Assembly: GCA_029213005.1 (NCBI GenBank)
Contig: JARGPI010000002.1
Span: 371,108 to 435,107 of the forward strand
From: Verrucomicrobiales bacterium
GTDB taxonomy: Bacteria > Verrucomicrobiota > Verrucomicrobiia > Verrucomicrobiales > DEV007
Direction: 5' to 3'
DNA length: 64,000 bases
Shown here: in pieces, positions 36,179 to 45,428 of the stretch
Layout: each line of letters begins with the position of its first letter
How positions within the stretch are numbered: position 1 is the stretch's first letter
Translations under genes and position numbers: made by a program
Notes under the pieces: model-generated
The model's input: the letters and a program-made list of their open reading frames with translations, nothing else
Told to the model about the DNA's origin: nothing
Database searches by the model: none

Positions 36179-36190
36179 GGGCGCCGATGG

Positions 36191-36341
36191 CTTGATTGCC
36201 ACCGCTCTCCTCGAATGGTCCGGAGACCGAAGTTGGCCCGTTTCCGTATATCTAATGGGAACCGCTGTGCTCACCCTGACCGCTATCTACTTTGCCGCTG
36301 AGACCTTCAAAAATAATCTCGATGAAGAAGTGGGTAAGTAG
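36191..36341 (+). pseudogene. 3' fragment of the MHS transporter gene (right repeat)
   Basis: 142 bp (36191-36332) match 23520-23661 with three changes. The reading frame is intact through LLEWSGDRSWPVSVYLMG to a TAG at 36339-36341, so the tail would read EEVGK instead of EEVN. It has no start of its own. It is best read as the original chromosomal end of the transporter gene, displaced when the island arrived with a substitute end, or the reverse. Confidence 0.88.
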
Positions 36342-36361
36342 AGATATCCCTAATTGAAATG

Positions 36362-36404
36362 CGATTGTACCCTGTACAATTTCGGACTGTACAGGGTACA
36401 ATCG
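36362..36404. repeat. GTACCCTGTAC-family palindromic element, copy 3
   Basis: Perfect 17-bp arms (36362-36378 and 36388-36404) around the 9-nt spacer ATTTCGGAC. It lies 20 bp after the stop of the transporter fragment that closes the island and before the GCGGACA doublet. The gap 36342-36557 holds only these two repeat elements. Confidence 0.88.
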
Positions 36405-36441
36405 AATGCCGCCAGGAAATAGAATCGTTTAGTATGCAGGT

Positions 36442-36526
36442 GTGATGCGGACACTCTTGTCCGCAGTTCGATAAGTCTTTGATTGCAGATGCTCCAGTGG
36501 CCTGCGGACAAGAGTGTCCGCCTCAC
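36442..36526. repeat. Inverted doublet of GCGGACACTCTTGTCCGC (REPIN-like)
   Basis: Arms of 24 bp (36442-36465 and 36503-36526) are inverted copies with one mismatch, separated by 37 nt. Each arm contains GCGGACA-CTCT-TGTCCGC, itself a hairpin with a 7-bp stem. Inverted pairs of self-complementary words are typical of REPIN elements moved by RAYT transposases. No RAYT gene is in the window. Confidence 0.82.
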
Positions 36527-36557
36527 GAAAACTTGCCTAATCAACTGGAAATTATTC

Positions 36558-37661
36558 TCAGTAGCGCTGTTTACGCAGTTTCCGTTTCAGTGCCATGATG
36601 CATATCGCGAGAACGGTAATTATGCCCAGAACGAGACAGATCCATGCGATACCGTAGGCGACTTCAGCTTTTTTTATTTTTAGGGGAGGTTGGGGAGGGG
36701 AGGTTTTTTCACGAAAATCATTCCAGAAGCCGGGATGGGTATCGGGGTGTTCGCCGCGCTTCAGTTTCTGCTCAATGAAAGAAGTCCGGTTTTTCTGCCA
36801 CTTTTGGGCTTCAGTCCGAATGGCTTGGTAGTAGGTATTCAGGGGTTTGCGGTCGTCCACCAAATTATAGTGGATGCCTTCAGTTGGGTTACCAGTCAGG
36901 GACTGCTTTCCATCTTTCACCAGTTCGTTGACCCGGAGAGAAGCCAGCCAGGCAATGTGATGGCGCCCTTCGTTCTGCAGGGCATAAGCGAGGGCTTCGA
37001 AGATATCGACGCTTTCCCAGGCGGCACCAAGGGTGATCAACCCGCTGAATCCCTGCACGGCTTCACTGGGAGGGGCTCCTTTTTCCGTCTTTGTCACCAT
37101 TCCATCTGGTTTCACGATCGGAGAATTCCCATCGGGCCCGCTGTGTGATTGGATCCATTTGAGGACCTTGAGCTGATATTTCTCCCGGCCAAAATGAGCT
37201 TCGGGATTTAGTTCGATACATTTTTCAATCAGCTCTGTTGCGGTATCGATATCCGTCAGGTCGTTGAGATCCCCGCCGGTCTTTAACCAGCGGTGGGCGT
37301 AGAAAGTTCCGAGATTTGCGAGGTAGCGGTACTCATGCACGGGGTCGGGATTCAGGTCGAGTTGGACCTTCTTTTTCTCCATCCACTTGATCGCAGTGTC
37401 GGAGTCGCCGAGGCGATCATAAGCCACTGCGATATCATCGTACAGCGCGAGGTCCTGAGGTGATTTCTCTATCAGTGGCAGAAGCCGGTCCCGCCTCATT
37501 TCAAAGTAGAGATCCGGATAGCGATCAAACCGGCCTGAGATAGTTTCCAAAATGTCCGGAATGCCTTCGGCTTCATGCCTGATCGTATCCCTATCCCAGA
37601 TGCAGGCGAAAGCGGTTCCTGAAAAGAGACAAATGCAGGCGAGGATCAGATAGAACTTCAT
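36558..37661 (-). CDS. Exported TPR-type protein with C-terminal membrane anchor
   Basis: 367 aa. It has an N-terminal signal (residues 1-19, with Cys residues at the end, so a lipoprotein is possible), TPR-like helices at about 60-175 (LALYDDIAVAYDRLGDSDTAIKWM and YLANLGTFYAHRWL), a middle segment with GFSGLITLGAAWESVDIFEALAYALQ, and a membrane helix near the C-terminus (about 338-358) followed by a basic tail. No enzyme family is recognised. Its start overlaps the stop of the DUF1501 gene by one base, so it is the third gene of a leftward operon with the DUF1549/DUF1553 gene. Confidence 0.75.
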   Translation of the reverse strand: MKFYLILACICLFSGTAFACIWDRDTIRHEAEGIPDILETISGRFDRYPDLYFEMRRDRLLPLIEKSPQDLALYDDIAVAYDRLGDSDTAIKWMEKKKVQLDLNPDPVHEYRYLANLGTFYAHRWLKTGGDLNDLTDIDTATELIEKCIELNPEAHFGREKYQLKVLKWIQSHSGPDGNSPIVKPDGMVTKTEKGAPPSEAVQGFSGLITLGAAWESVDIFEALAYALQNEGRHHIAWLASLRVNELVKDGKQSLTGNPTEGIHYNLVDDRKPLNTYYQAIRTEAQKWQKNRTSFIEQKLKRGEHPDTHPGFWNDFREKTSPPQPPLKIKKAEVAYGIAWICLVLGIITVLAICIMALKRKLRKQRY

Positions 37662-39127
37662 TAAACAATCTCCTTTATCACGCTTCCGAAATCGATATCG
37701 AGCCGTTTGTGGCCGGGGACTTCAAAGTGGTGGGAGTGAAGACCTAACTGATGCAAAATCGTGGCGTGCACGTCGGTTACGTAGTGCGGATTCTCCACGG
37801 CGTGGAAGCCGAGTTCGTCGGTCGCACCGTGGACGGTACCTCCTTTGATTCCGCCCCCTGCCATCCAGACGCTGAAGCCGAAGGGGTGGTGGTCGCGGCC
37901 ATCGCTGCCCTGGGTTCCCGGAGTGCGACCGAACTCGGTTGCGAACACGACGAGGGTTTCATCGAGCTGGCCCCGCTGCTTTAAATCTTTCAAAAGTCCG
38001 GCGATCGGTTTGTCGACCTGACCGGCGAGTTTTGAGTGCATCGCTTTTAATTTGGAGTGTTGGTCCCAGGCTCCGGCTGCCCCGTCCCCATGCATGATCT
38101 GGATAAAGCGGACGCCCCGCTCGGCGAGACGACGTGCCGCAAGGAGTTGTTCACCAAACGGCTTGGTTTCTTTTTGATCCAGGCCGTATAGCTTTTTGGT
38201 CGCTTCGGATTCGGTATCAAAATTGATGACATCGGGCACGGCGGTCTGCATACGGTATCCGAGTTCGTAGGATTTGATTCTCGCTTCCAGCGCGGGGTCA
38301 TCCGGGTATTGATCCTTCGCCAAACGATTGAGCCGGTTCACGAGCCCGAAGCCGAGTTTCTGTTCCGCGCGGGTCAGATCGCCCTCCGGTTTTGCAAACT
38401 CGAGAGGGTTCTCCAGATCGATTTTGAGTTTTACGGAGTCGTAGGCCGGACCGAGATAGTGCCCATCCTTTTTGTCGAAGTAGCGCGGTCCCATACTGAC
38501 GAACTGAGGTAGGTTATCGTTGAGTGAGCCGAGCCCGTAATTGACCCACGCACCAATCGTCGGGCCCGGAGGATCGAGGCGGTGTTTGCCGGAATGAAAC
38601 TGCACTTGAGCGCCATGGTTATCATCCGTCGTCCACATCGATCGGATCACAGATAGATCGTCTACGCAGGAGCCGATGTGGGGAAACCAATCGCTGACTT
38701 CGATTCCGCTTTGCCCGTATTTCTTATACCCGACTTGCAGCGGATAGATCACATTGCGCTGTTGTCCGTTGGCATCATTCACGACTACGACCCGGACATT
38801 TTTGAGGCGTGATGGATCCTGGACATGGGCATAGGGCGTTTCCCCGATGCTTTTACCGGCATATTTGGTCAGCATCGGTTTGGGATCGAAGCTCTCCATG
38901 TGACTGACTCCGCCACGCATAAAAAGCCAGATCACATTTTTGGCTTTGGGTGCAAATTGGGGCTTTCCGTCAAAGTGGGTGAACGTCCCTGCCGTATCGG
39001 CGGAGGCAAAGCCATCGCGTTGCAGTAGAGATTGCAACGCGAGTCCGCCGAACCCCAGACCCGCCCGGTTTAAAAAATGTCTCCGGCGCATCGCGGCGTT
39101 TGATAGAGATGGGAAAGAGTTGCTCAT
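37661..39127 (-). CDS. DUF1501 family exported protein
   Basis: 488 aa. N-terminal twin-arginine-type signal ([18 protein letters not shown], residues 14-31). DUF1501 landmarks: [21 protein letters not shown] near 64-84, EVSDWFPH near 146, [12 protein letters not shown] near 345, and the C-terminal [18 protein letters not shown] near 396-413. It is the partner of the DUF1549/DUF1553 gene 6 bp upstream. The family is sulfatase-like in fold but its chemistry is unknown. It differs clearly from the DUF1501 protein at 211-1542. Confidence 0.94.
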   Translation of the reverse strand: MSNSFPSLSNAAMRRRHFLNRAGLGFGGLALQSLLQRDGFASADTAGTFTHFDGKPQFAPKAKNVIWLFMRGGVSHMESFDPKPMLTKYAGKSIGETPYAHVQDPSRLKNVRVVVVNDANGQQRNVIYPLQVGYKKYGQSGIEVSDWFPHIGSCVDDLSVIRSMWTTDDNHGAQVQFHSGKHRLDPPGPTIGAWVNYGLGSLNDNLPQFVSMGPRYFDKKDGHYLGPAYDSVKLKIDLENPLEFAKPEGDLTRAEQKLGFGLVNRLNRLAKDQYPDDPALEARIKSYELGYRMQTAVPDVINFDTESEATKKLYGLDQKETKPFGEQLLAARRLAERGVRFIQIMHGDGAAGAWDQHSKLKAMHSKLAGQVDKPIAGLLKDLKQRGQLDETLVVFATEFGRTPGTQGSDGRDHHPFGFSVWMAGGGIKGGTVHGATDELGFHAVENPHYVTDVHATILHQLGLHSHHFEVPGHKRLDIDFGSVIKEIV

Positions 39128-39133
39128 GATTCT

Positions 39134-42100
39134 CTAGCGGATCGTGACAAAGTCGTTGTGGTTTAAAAGCGCATGGATCAATTGACTCCGGGACCGAAGG
39201 GAATCAGCAGCCCTGGCCTTATCGGCTAGAGCATCCAGCTCATCAAGAAACTGAAGGCACTCCGAAGTTTCCGCCGGTAACGGAGGTCGCGAAAGGACGG
39301 TGCGAAAGGCCAGATCAATAAATTGCTCCGGCTCATGATTGATACCGATTTTTCCGGCGATGAGACGGGAGCTTTCCAATGCCAGTTTGCTGTTTGATAG
39401 TGCGAGGGCCTGCTGAGGGACCACACTCTCGCTGCGCCGGTAGCATTGCAGTAAATCTGCGTCGTCGAAGGTTCTTAGAAAGGGATCGATCTTATCGGGC
39501 GAATGGGTGAAGTAGAGACTTCGTCGGTTACCTGCATTACCACTGTCCAGAGAGGGTCCTCCCATTTTTAAATCAAGTTTCGCGGAGAGATGTAACAAAT
39601 TGTCGCGAACCAATTGTGACTCCATCCGCCTCGGATTCATTCGCCAGTAGAGGAGGTTGTCCGGATCGTTTACCAGTGATTCTTTAGCCGCGTCGGCCCG
39701 GGATGAAGACCGCTGATAGGCTTGCGAGGTCACAAGGAGCCGATGGAGGTGTCGTAAACTCCAGCCCGATTCAACAAATTCGGTGGCGAGGTAATCCAAC
39801 AATTCGCTATGGATTGGTTGCGGGGCCTGGCGCCCAAAATCAAAAACCGTCGGGACCAGCGCCTCACCGAAATGTCGCAACCAGACGTGGTTCACCGCAA
39901 CCCGCGCGGTCAGCGGATTTTCCGGAGAGGTGAGCCACTCCGCAAGCATCGTGCGTCGACCCGTTGATTGGTTGGGGTATACTGGCGGGTAGTCCGTTTC
40001 TTTGTGCTCCGGGGTTTCCAGAGATTTGCGACTCGCCCTCAGTGGTTCATAGCTGCCGTTTCCTTCCTCAAATTCCTCCAATCGATCGTTAGCCAGTTTT
40101 TCCAGAGCCTTCGCAGCCTTCAGCTTTTTGGCATCGCCATCTTGGTATAGCGCGAGGTCGTGGGTGGCTTTCGATTTCAGAGCGGCGATTTGCAAACGGA
40201 GCGCGGTTCGCTCCAGTTCGCGGTCGGGTTTCTGTTTCCGGTAGCGAGCGGTATCAGCGGCTATAGTTGCCTCAAGCGATTGTTCTTCTGCCTGCGCCGC
40301 CTTCAAGTCCAGTTCTGCAATCCGAAGGCACCTTTTTTGTTCGTCAATTTTCGATTCCGGAACGGGCTTATTCCTGGCGTTGGAGAGCTTTATTTCCTCC
40401 GGTAGAGCAGTAATCTTTATAGCGTGAAATCGCGCCGTGGCATCAAATGCGGAAATAGATAAATGCCCCGCTGCGATTCGATCCGGGAATTGATAGGCAA
40501 GGATGAACTTGCCGTCGAGCCAGACATTGGCCAACCGGCCGCGGACCGCAATGCGCAGTTCCTGCGGACGCCCCGTGGCATCCTGCTTTTTGGTTCTTCC
40601 GTCTCCCGGATAAGAGGTTTTACCATTGCGGGTGAAGGCTGCCTGAACTTTTGGGCCTCCGGCATCTTCGCTTGTGTAGATGAAGTTGGCGTGCTTCCCG
40701 TCATTCTGGTAGTCGAAACGAAAGGTGATTGATTTGAACTTCGGGCCTCCTGTCGCCGTGTATCGGCAGACCATTTCGAAATCTCGAGGCAGCGGTGACT
40801 GGGAAATCAATCGACCGGGTTCCCGACTCGGTGAAGTCTGCTCCAGGGCCCCGTTTGTATATTTGAGCCCGGCACCTTTGATTTCCCATACTTCAGGGCG
40901 GGGCGACGAGAAATCATCCTCCAATAGAAAATCCGATGTTGCGACTTTCTCTACTTTGGATGGAGTTGAGATGTTGCGCGCTTTCTCCAGAGCCGCCTGT
41001 GCGCGGGTCACTTTCGCCCGGGCTTGTTTCAATCGATCATGTTGGGCGAAAGCTTGGGAGCCCGGAGCAAAGGCGGCGGACGGCAGGGAAACGGGCTGAA
41101 TCGTTGGCGCAAATTGTGAGAGAAAGGCCGGAACTGCCGCCTCGATTTTGGTCTCTTTGTCTTCCTGCGCGGGATCTCCCCGGAGGTGAAGAAAGGTGGG
41201 GGCATCGAGTTGTTCGTCGAAGATCCGGGGTAAACCATTCTTTTCAAAATCGGTCTCTCCCGGAACCGGGTCGAGCCTGACTTGATGGGGTTCGAAGATT
41301 GCACGGAACCGATAGTAATCCTCAAAGTCGATCGGATCGTATTTGTGATCGTGGCATTTGGCGCAATTTATAGTCAGCCCGACAAACGCTTTTCCGGTGT
41401 GTTCCACAGTGCTGTCGAGCCAGGTCGTGCGATTGAACAGGTAGTAGTTTCGGGCGAGAAATCCGGTGGCGCGCAGGGTGTCTGGATCTTCCGGGGCAAG
41501 TTCATCACCGGCCAGCATTTCGTGAATCATCTGATCGTAGCCTTTGTCCTCGTTGAGAGATTCCACAATCCAGTCGCGCCAGTGCCAGAGGTGCTTTTGG
41601 GAGTAGCGCAGTTGTTTCCCCAGGCCATACCAGTCGGAATATCGCCAGACATCCATCCAGTGGCGTCCCCAGCGTTCGCCGTGCTGAGGGCTGGCTAAGA
41701 GTTCATCAACAATGGTTTCCCAGGACCGTTCATCATCGAGTTGTGGGCGGGTAGGCTGCAACCCCGTCAAATCAAGGTAGATCCGGCGCAACAGAATGGA
41801 GCGCTCCGGCGAAGGTTGAACGATGACACCTTTTTCCTGCTGTTTCACAGCGAGAAAAGCATCGACGGGATGGGTGATTCCCTCGATTTGAGGGACTGGC
41901 GGCTTAGCTATGGGCTGGAATGACCAATGCGAGCGGGGATCATCTTCGACCGCTTCATTTTCAGGGTGAGGGGCGCCTGATTCGATCCATTCTCTGAGCC
42001 GGGAAATTTGTGAATCCGTCAAAGCATGACCCTCCGGAGGCATTCTTTCGTCATCATCTTGCGATGTGACACGGCGAACCAGTTCACTTTGTTCAGCCGA

Positions 42101-42322
42101 ATCCGGAACGATCACTTTTGCCGCCAGCATTTGCGCTGCGGTATCGACGCGAAGATTACCTTTCTGCTTGAGCGCGCCGTGGCAGGAGTAGCATCGCTCT
42201 TTTAAGACCGGCTTGATGTCTTTGAGATAATCGGCGGCCTCCGAGGGCAAAATGAGGATCAAAAAGCACGCGGCGATAAAACCGGCAGTTATCCCGGGAT
42301 GGATTGGCTTCAGATGACTCAT
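39134..42322 (-). CDS. DUF1549/DUF1553 cytochrome c-like protein with laminin-G-like insert
   Basis: 1062 aa. A signal peptide (residues 12-30) is followed by a PSCyt1 haem domain with CYSCH (44-48), DUF1549 (about 145-345) containing a second CxxCH, CAKCH, in TINCAKCHDHKYDP, then an inserted LamG/DUF1080-like beta domain (about 465-640, with VWEIKGAGLKYTNGALEQ and LANVWLDGKFILAYQFP), a long coiled-coil-like stretch, and DUF1553 (about 770-1050, with MLAEWLTSPENPLTARVAVN). Two haem motifs suggest electron transfer outside the cytoplasm; the LamG-like insert may bind a polysaccharide. First gene of the operon with DUF1501 and the TPR gene. Confidence 0.93.
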   Translation of the reverse strand: MSHLKPIHPGITAGFIAACFLILILPSEAADYLKDIKPVLKERCYSCHGALKQKGNLRVDTAAQMLAAKVIVPDSAEQSELVRRVTSQDDDERMPPEGHALTDSQISRLREWIESGAPHPENEAVEDDPRSHWSFQPIAKPPVPQIEGITHPVDAFLAVKQQEKGVIVQPSPERSILLRRIYLDLTGLQPTRPQLDDERSWETIVDELLASPQHGERWGRHWMDVWRYSDWYGLGKQLRYSQKHLWHWRDWIVESLNEDKGYDQMIHEMLAGDELAPEDPDTLRATGFLARNYYLFNRTTWLDSTVEHTGKAFVGLTINCAKCHDHKYDPIDFEDYYRFRAIFEPHQVRLDPVPGETDFEKNGLPRIFDEQLDAPTFLHLRGDPAQEDKETKIEAAVPAFLSQFAPTIQPVSLPSAAFAPGSQAFAQHDRLKQARAKVTRAQAALEKARNISTPSKVEKVATSDFLLEDDFSSPRPEVWEIKGAGLKYTNGALEQTSPSREPGRLISQSPLPRDFEMVCRYTATGGPKFKSITFRFDYQNDGKHANFIYTSEDAGGPKVQAAFTRNGKTSYPGDGRTKKQDATGRPQELRIAVRGRLANVWLDGKFILAYQFPDRIAAGHLSISAFDATARFHAIKITALPEEIKLSNARNKPVPESKIDEQKRCLRIAELDLKAAQAEEQSLEATIAADTARYRKQKPDRELERTALRLQIAALKSKATHDLALYQDGDAKKLKAAKALEKLANDRLEEFEEGNGSYEPLRASRKSLETPEHKETDYPPVYPNQSTGRRTMLAEWLTSPENPLTARVAVNHVWLRHFGEALVPTVFDFGRQAPQPIHSELLDYLATEFVESGWSLRHLHRLLVTSQAYQRSSSRADAAKESLVNDPDNLLYWRMNPRRMESQLVRDNLLHLSAKLDLKMGGPSLDSGNAGNRRSLYFTHSPDKIDPFLRTFDDADLLQCYRRSESVVPQQALALSNSKLALESSRLIAGKIGINHEPEQFIDLAFRTVLSRPPLPAETSECLQFLDELDALADKARAADSLRSRSQLIHALLNHNDFVTIR

Positions 42323-42376
42323 CGACAGGAGTCACTATCCGCTTACATCCTATGGCTTCACAACCACGGAGCGGTT

Positions 42377-42416
42377 TTAATCGCGCCAGAGGGAAAAGGC
42401 CTCCGGCGCTGATTAA
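42377..42416. terminator. Long stem-loop downstream of rapA
   Basis: TTAATC-GCGCC-A-GAGG pairs with CCTC-C-GGCGC-T-GATTAA with one mismatch and one bulge; the loop is 7 nt. It is 14 bp past the rapA stop. Neither side has a good T-run, so termination is only probable. A perfect 12-bp palindrome TTAACCGGTTAA (42413-42424) overlaps its right edge. Confidence 0.4.
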
Positions 42417-42430
42417 CCGGTTAAAAATTA

Positions 42431-45241
42431 CTACGCCAACGCAAGGATCAGACGCACTGAATCGACCCGGAGGCGGGAATCAATGAGGTAATCCTTCAGG
42501 GCGGTTCGCTCGTCTTTAGCGAGTTCGATTTCTGTATCGCGAACCGGGTGCCCCATTTCTTTAAGTTTCTCAAGACGCTCGATTTCGGCAGTCAGAACTT
42601 CCTCCATTTTTGCGACCGCCTCTTTGCGAAGCTCATCAGCCGTGTCTTCGCAGGCGTTTTCTGCGATCTTCAGCAGTGGCGGAATGGTCGCCTTCAGGGC
42701 TCTCGATTTTTCGCGGAGAAAGGACGAGGGGCCGGGGCGACCGTCGCTCCGGATCCGGTCGATCGGGAAATCTCCGCTCCGGTTCCGACCTTTCTGATCG
42801 ATCAAAGCCCGAATTGGTTGCGGGGAAAGAAATCTTTCGGGATGATATTTCTCCGGCGCAACACACTCCAGAATGCTGACCGCTTCAATCATGAGAAGCT
42901 GTTCCCCGGCGTTTTCGAGTTTGAAAAAGGCGGCATTTCCATGGTCGGAGGAGAGAAGGCTGTCGATCGCACCGATCACCATGGGGTGGTCGGGAGTCAA
43001 AAATACCATTTCTTCACGAGTCAGCGCTTCTTCGCGATCAAAGGTGATCGTAACGCCGTCTTCCGGTAATCCGGGGAAGGTTTCAGCAGAAAAGAGATGT
43101 TCCGGGCTAAGGAGATAGGAACGTTCGTCGAGATCTTCAACGGTAACGCCAAAGTGATCGCACAGCTTCAGCATGAGGAACTCGAGACGGCGGTCTTCGT
43201 CGCGCTCTTCGATTTCGCGGGCCAGATTGCGGCCCCGTTCTTCGTCAAAGGAGCTCAATTCGAGGAGGCGGTCCCGTCCGTTCTCCAATTCCTCATCGAT
43301 CCGCTTTTTGGTCGCTTTGACGCGGTCCAGCAAGTCGGGGAGAGCATCTTCGCGGGTGCCGACATCAGCAGCGAGGAGAGTTTCCAACTCGTCGTGAAAT
43401 TCCTCATAAACCGCACCGGCGCCATGCACGGTATGCTCAAATGCACCCAGCCCGTTGTGATACCAGAGAGCGAGCATTTCCTCGCCGGTTCCCTCCACAA
43501 AAGGCACGTGGATGTGAATGTCTTCAGTTTGTCCGATTCGGTCAAGTCGCCCGATGCGCTGTTCCAGCAGTCCCGGATCCGACGGTAGATCAAACAATAC
43601 GAGGTGGTGGGCAAACTGGAAGTTACGTCCCTCCGAACCGATTTCCGAACAGATCAAAATCCGTGCCCCGGCAATGTCATCAGCAAACCAGGCGGCGTTT
43701 TTATCGCGTTGCAGCAGGGTCAGATCCTCATGGAACATGGCTCCAGTCGCGCTGACCCGGTCGCGGAGAGCGTCCTCGATCTCGATGACTTCTTCCTTAC
43801 TATGAACAATGAGCAGGATTTTCGCCGGATCGGTTTCTTTGAGCAGATTCGCAACCCAGTCGACTTTTGCCTCGAAAACTTTGTCGTCCGCAGCTTCGAG
43901 AGGGACGAGGTGGGCGATTCGTTTCGGAAAGTTGTCCAAAACGAGGCGGCGGTTCCGGAAGAGAACCCGGCCGGGACCGTGAAGATCAACCAGTGCGTTC
44001 TGAACGTCGAGACGGGAGTCAATCGTATTGTCTTTCTTCAACTCAGCGGCGGTTTCCTCTCCGAGGAATTTCTCGACCAGATCAAAGTCTTCTTTCTCCA
44101 GTTTGGTATCGGTGCCGAGCCGGTCCGCCAGGTCGGAAACTTCCTGATACTTGTCGGACTCGGCGATAAATTCATCCAGATCGGAGAAACGATTGGGGTC
44201 GAGAAGCCGGAGTCTCGCAAAGTGCCCCTCGCGCCCGAGCTGTTCCGGTGTCGCGGTCAGCAATAGCAAGCCCGGGGTCTTTTCACCGAGCTCAGCGACC
44301 ACATTGTATTCCGCACTTGAGTCTTCCGTGTTCCATTCGAGATGGTGGGCTTCGTCAACGATGAGCAGATCCCACTCTCCGGCAATGGCCTGAGCGGCCC
44401 GTTGGGGATTTCCAGCGAGCCATGAGGTGGCGCAGATGATGTGTTGGTCATCGAAGAAAGGGTTAACCTCCTTTTTCTTTTCCTCATCCTCTTCGCCTCC
44501 GGACTCGATTGAGACGGCACGCTCTTCATCAAAGATCGCAAAGGTCATCGCAAATCGGCGATACAGCTCCACAAACCACTGATTGACCAGAGCGTCAGGC
44601 AGTAAAATAAGGATTCGATTGGCACGTCCCGCGATGTGGAGGCGATGCAAAATCAAACAGGCTTCAATCGTTTTGCCGAGGCCTACTTCGTCTGCCAGCA
44701 AAACACGTGGCGCATAGCGTTTCGCGACTTCTTCCGCGATGTAAAGCTGGTGCGGGATCAAGGAGACACGTCCTCCGATGAGACCGCGGACGTCGCTGGA
44801 GCGGGAGTAGGAACGGTTCCGGAGAGAGGACTGGCGGAGACCCCAGAGACGGCCGTCATCACAGGAACCGGTGAGAAGGCGCTGCTCCGGGCGTTGGTTG
44901 CTCATCGAGTCGGAGAGCTGGGCTTCCTGAATTTCCTCGCCTTTTGGGCCGATATAAATGAAGCGTTTTTCCTCCGTCTTTACCTCGTGAACCGTCATTT
45001 TTACCCCCTCAGTGGTAATGATGGTATCTCCGACTTCAAAAAACACCCGGCGGAGCGGAGCATTTCGGGAGGCGTAGGTAAGCGTTTGCTGAGCAGCAGG
45101 GTAGTGAACCTGGACGGTTGAAAAGTCCGTGCCGATGATCAGGCCGAGACCGAGTTCAGCTTGGGTTTCACTTAACCAGCGTTGCCCCGGAGCAAACTGA
45201 GATGGATCCACGGTGTCCGTCTTTTGGCGCGATGCTTTCAT
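42431..45241 (-). CDS. rapA: RapA/HepA-type SNF2 ATPase
   Basis: 936 aa, near the 968 aa of E. coli RapA. Residues 15-110 are the Tudor-like N-terminal region (RWLSETQAELGLGLIIG). The SNF2 motor follows: motif I DEVGLGKT (184-191), DEAHH (motif II), LLLTATPEQLG (motif III), and in the second lobe ICSEIGSEGRNFQFAHHLV with LEQRIGRLDRIGQ (motifs V and VI). The C-terminal third fits the RapA Spacer/C-terminal domains. RapA recycles RNA polymerase stalled after transcription. It is monocistronic, with a divergent protease gene. Confidence 0.94.
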   Translation of the reverse strand: MKASRQKTDTVDPSQFAPGQRWLSETQAELGLGLIIGTDFSTVQVHYPAAQQTLTYASRNAPLRRVFFEVGDTIITTEGVKMTVHEVKTEEKRFIYIGPKGEEIQEAQLSDSMSNQRPEQRLLTGSCDDGRLWGLRQSSLRNRSYSRSSDVRGLIGGRVSLIPHQLYIAEEVAKRYAPRVLLADEVGLGKTIEACLILHRLHIAGRANRILILLPDALVNQWFVELYRRFAMTFAIFDEERAVSIESGGEEDEEKKKEVNPFFDDQHIICATSWLAGNPQRAAQAIAGEWDLLIVDEAHHLEWNTEDSSAEYNVVAELGEKTPGLLLLTATPEQLGREGHFARLRLLDPNRFSDLDEFIAESDKYQEVSDLADRLGTDTKLEKEDFDLVEKFLGEETAAELKKDNTIDSRLDVQNALVDLHGPGRVLFRNRRLVLDNFPKRIAHLVPLEAADDKVFEAKVDWVANLLKETDPAKILLIVHSKEEVIEIEDALRDRVSATGAMFHEDLTLLQRDKNAAWFADDIAGARILICSEIGSEGRNFQFAHHLVLFDLPSDPGLLEQRIGRLDRIGQTEDIHIHVPFVEGTGEEMLALWYHNGLGAFEHTVHGAGAVYEEFHDELETLLAADVGTREDALPDLLDRVKATKKRIDEELENGRDRLLELSSFDEERGRNLAREIEERDEDRRLEFLMLKLCDHFGVTVEDLDERSYLLSPEHLFSAETFPGLPEDGVTITFDREEALTREEMVFLTPDHPMVIGAIDSLLSSDHGNAAFFKLENAGEQLLMIEAVSILECVAPEKYHPERFLSPQPIRALIDQKGRNRSGDFPIDRIRSDGRPGPSSFLREKSRALKATIPPLLKIAENACEDTADELRKEAVAKMEEVLTAEIERLEKLKEMGHPVRDTEIELAKDERTALKDYLIDSRLRVDSVRLILALA

Positions 45242-45428
45242 CGAAATAGTCAGAAAAGGGCCGGTAGTTTAATGCAGCCCTGTTCTTTTCGCTAATGAGA
45301 AGAACAAAGTTTTTCAAGTTCTCTTTTGTTTGGAAAGAAAAGAAATTTTCCGAAGCGGCGCTCTTTATTCCGGCCTAAAAAAACGTGTCTTGAATTCGTC
45401 CTTCTCTCGGAGGACATTCCGACGCATC

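Larger units (their letters stand above)
23662..36190. mobile_element. Putative kinase island bounded by direct repeats
   Basis: About 12.5 kb with eight genes: FHA, HtrA-like, Ser/Thr kinase, ABC transporter and two secreted proteins leftward; an ECF sigma factor and a second kinase rightward. It lies between the two 142-bp repeats. G+C looks lower: two lines inside (26161-26280) count 51 of 120 G+C against 71 of 120 for two lines of the adjacent transporter (22741-22860). No integrase or transposase is present inside, so the mechanism is unknown. Alternative: an old duplication of the transporter end with later rearrangement. Confidence 0.6.

Noticed and set aside
36102..36341. A 79-aa open frame as a separate gene
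   Set aside because: Its first part is out of frame inside the second kinase gene and the rest is the copied transporter end; treated as a pseudogene fragment.
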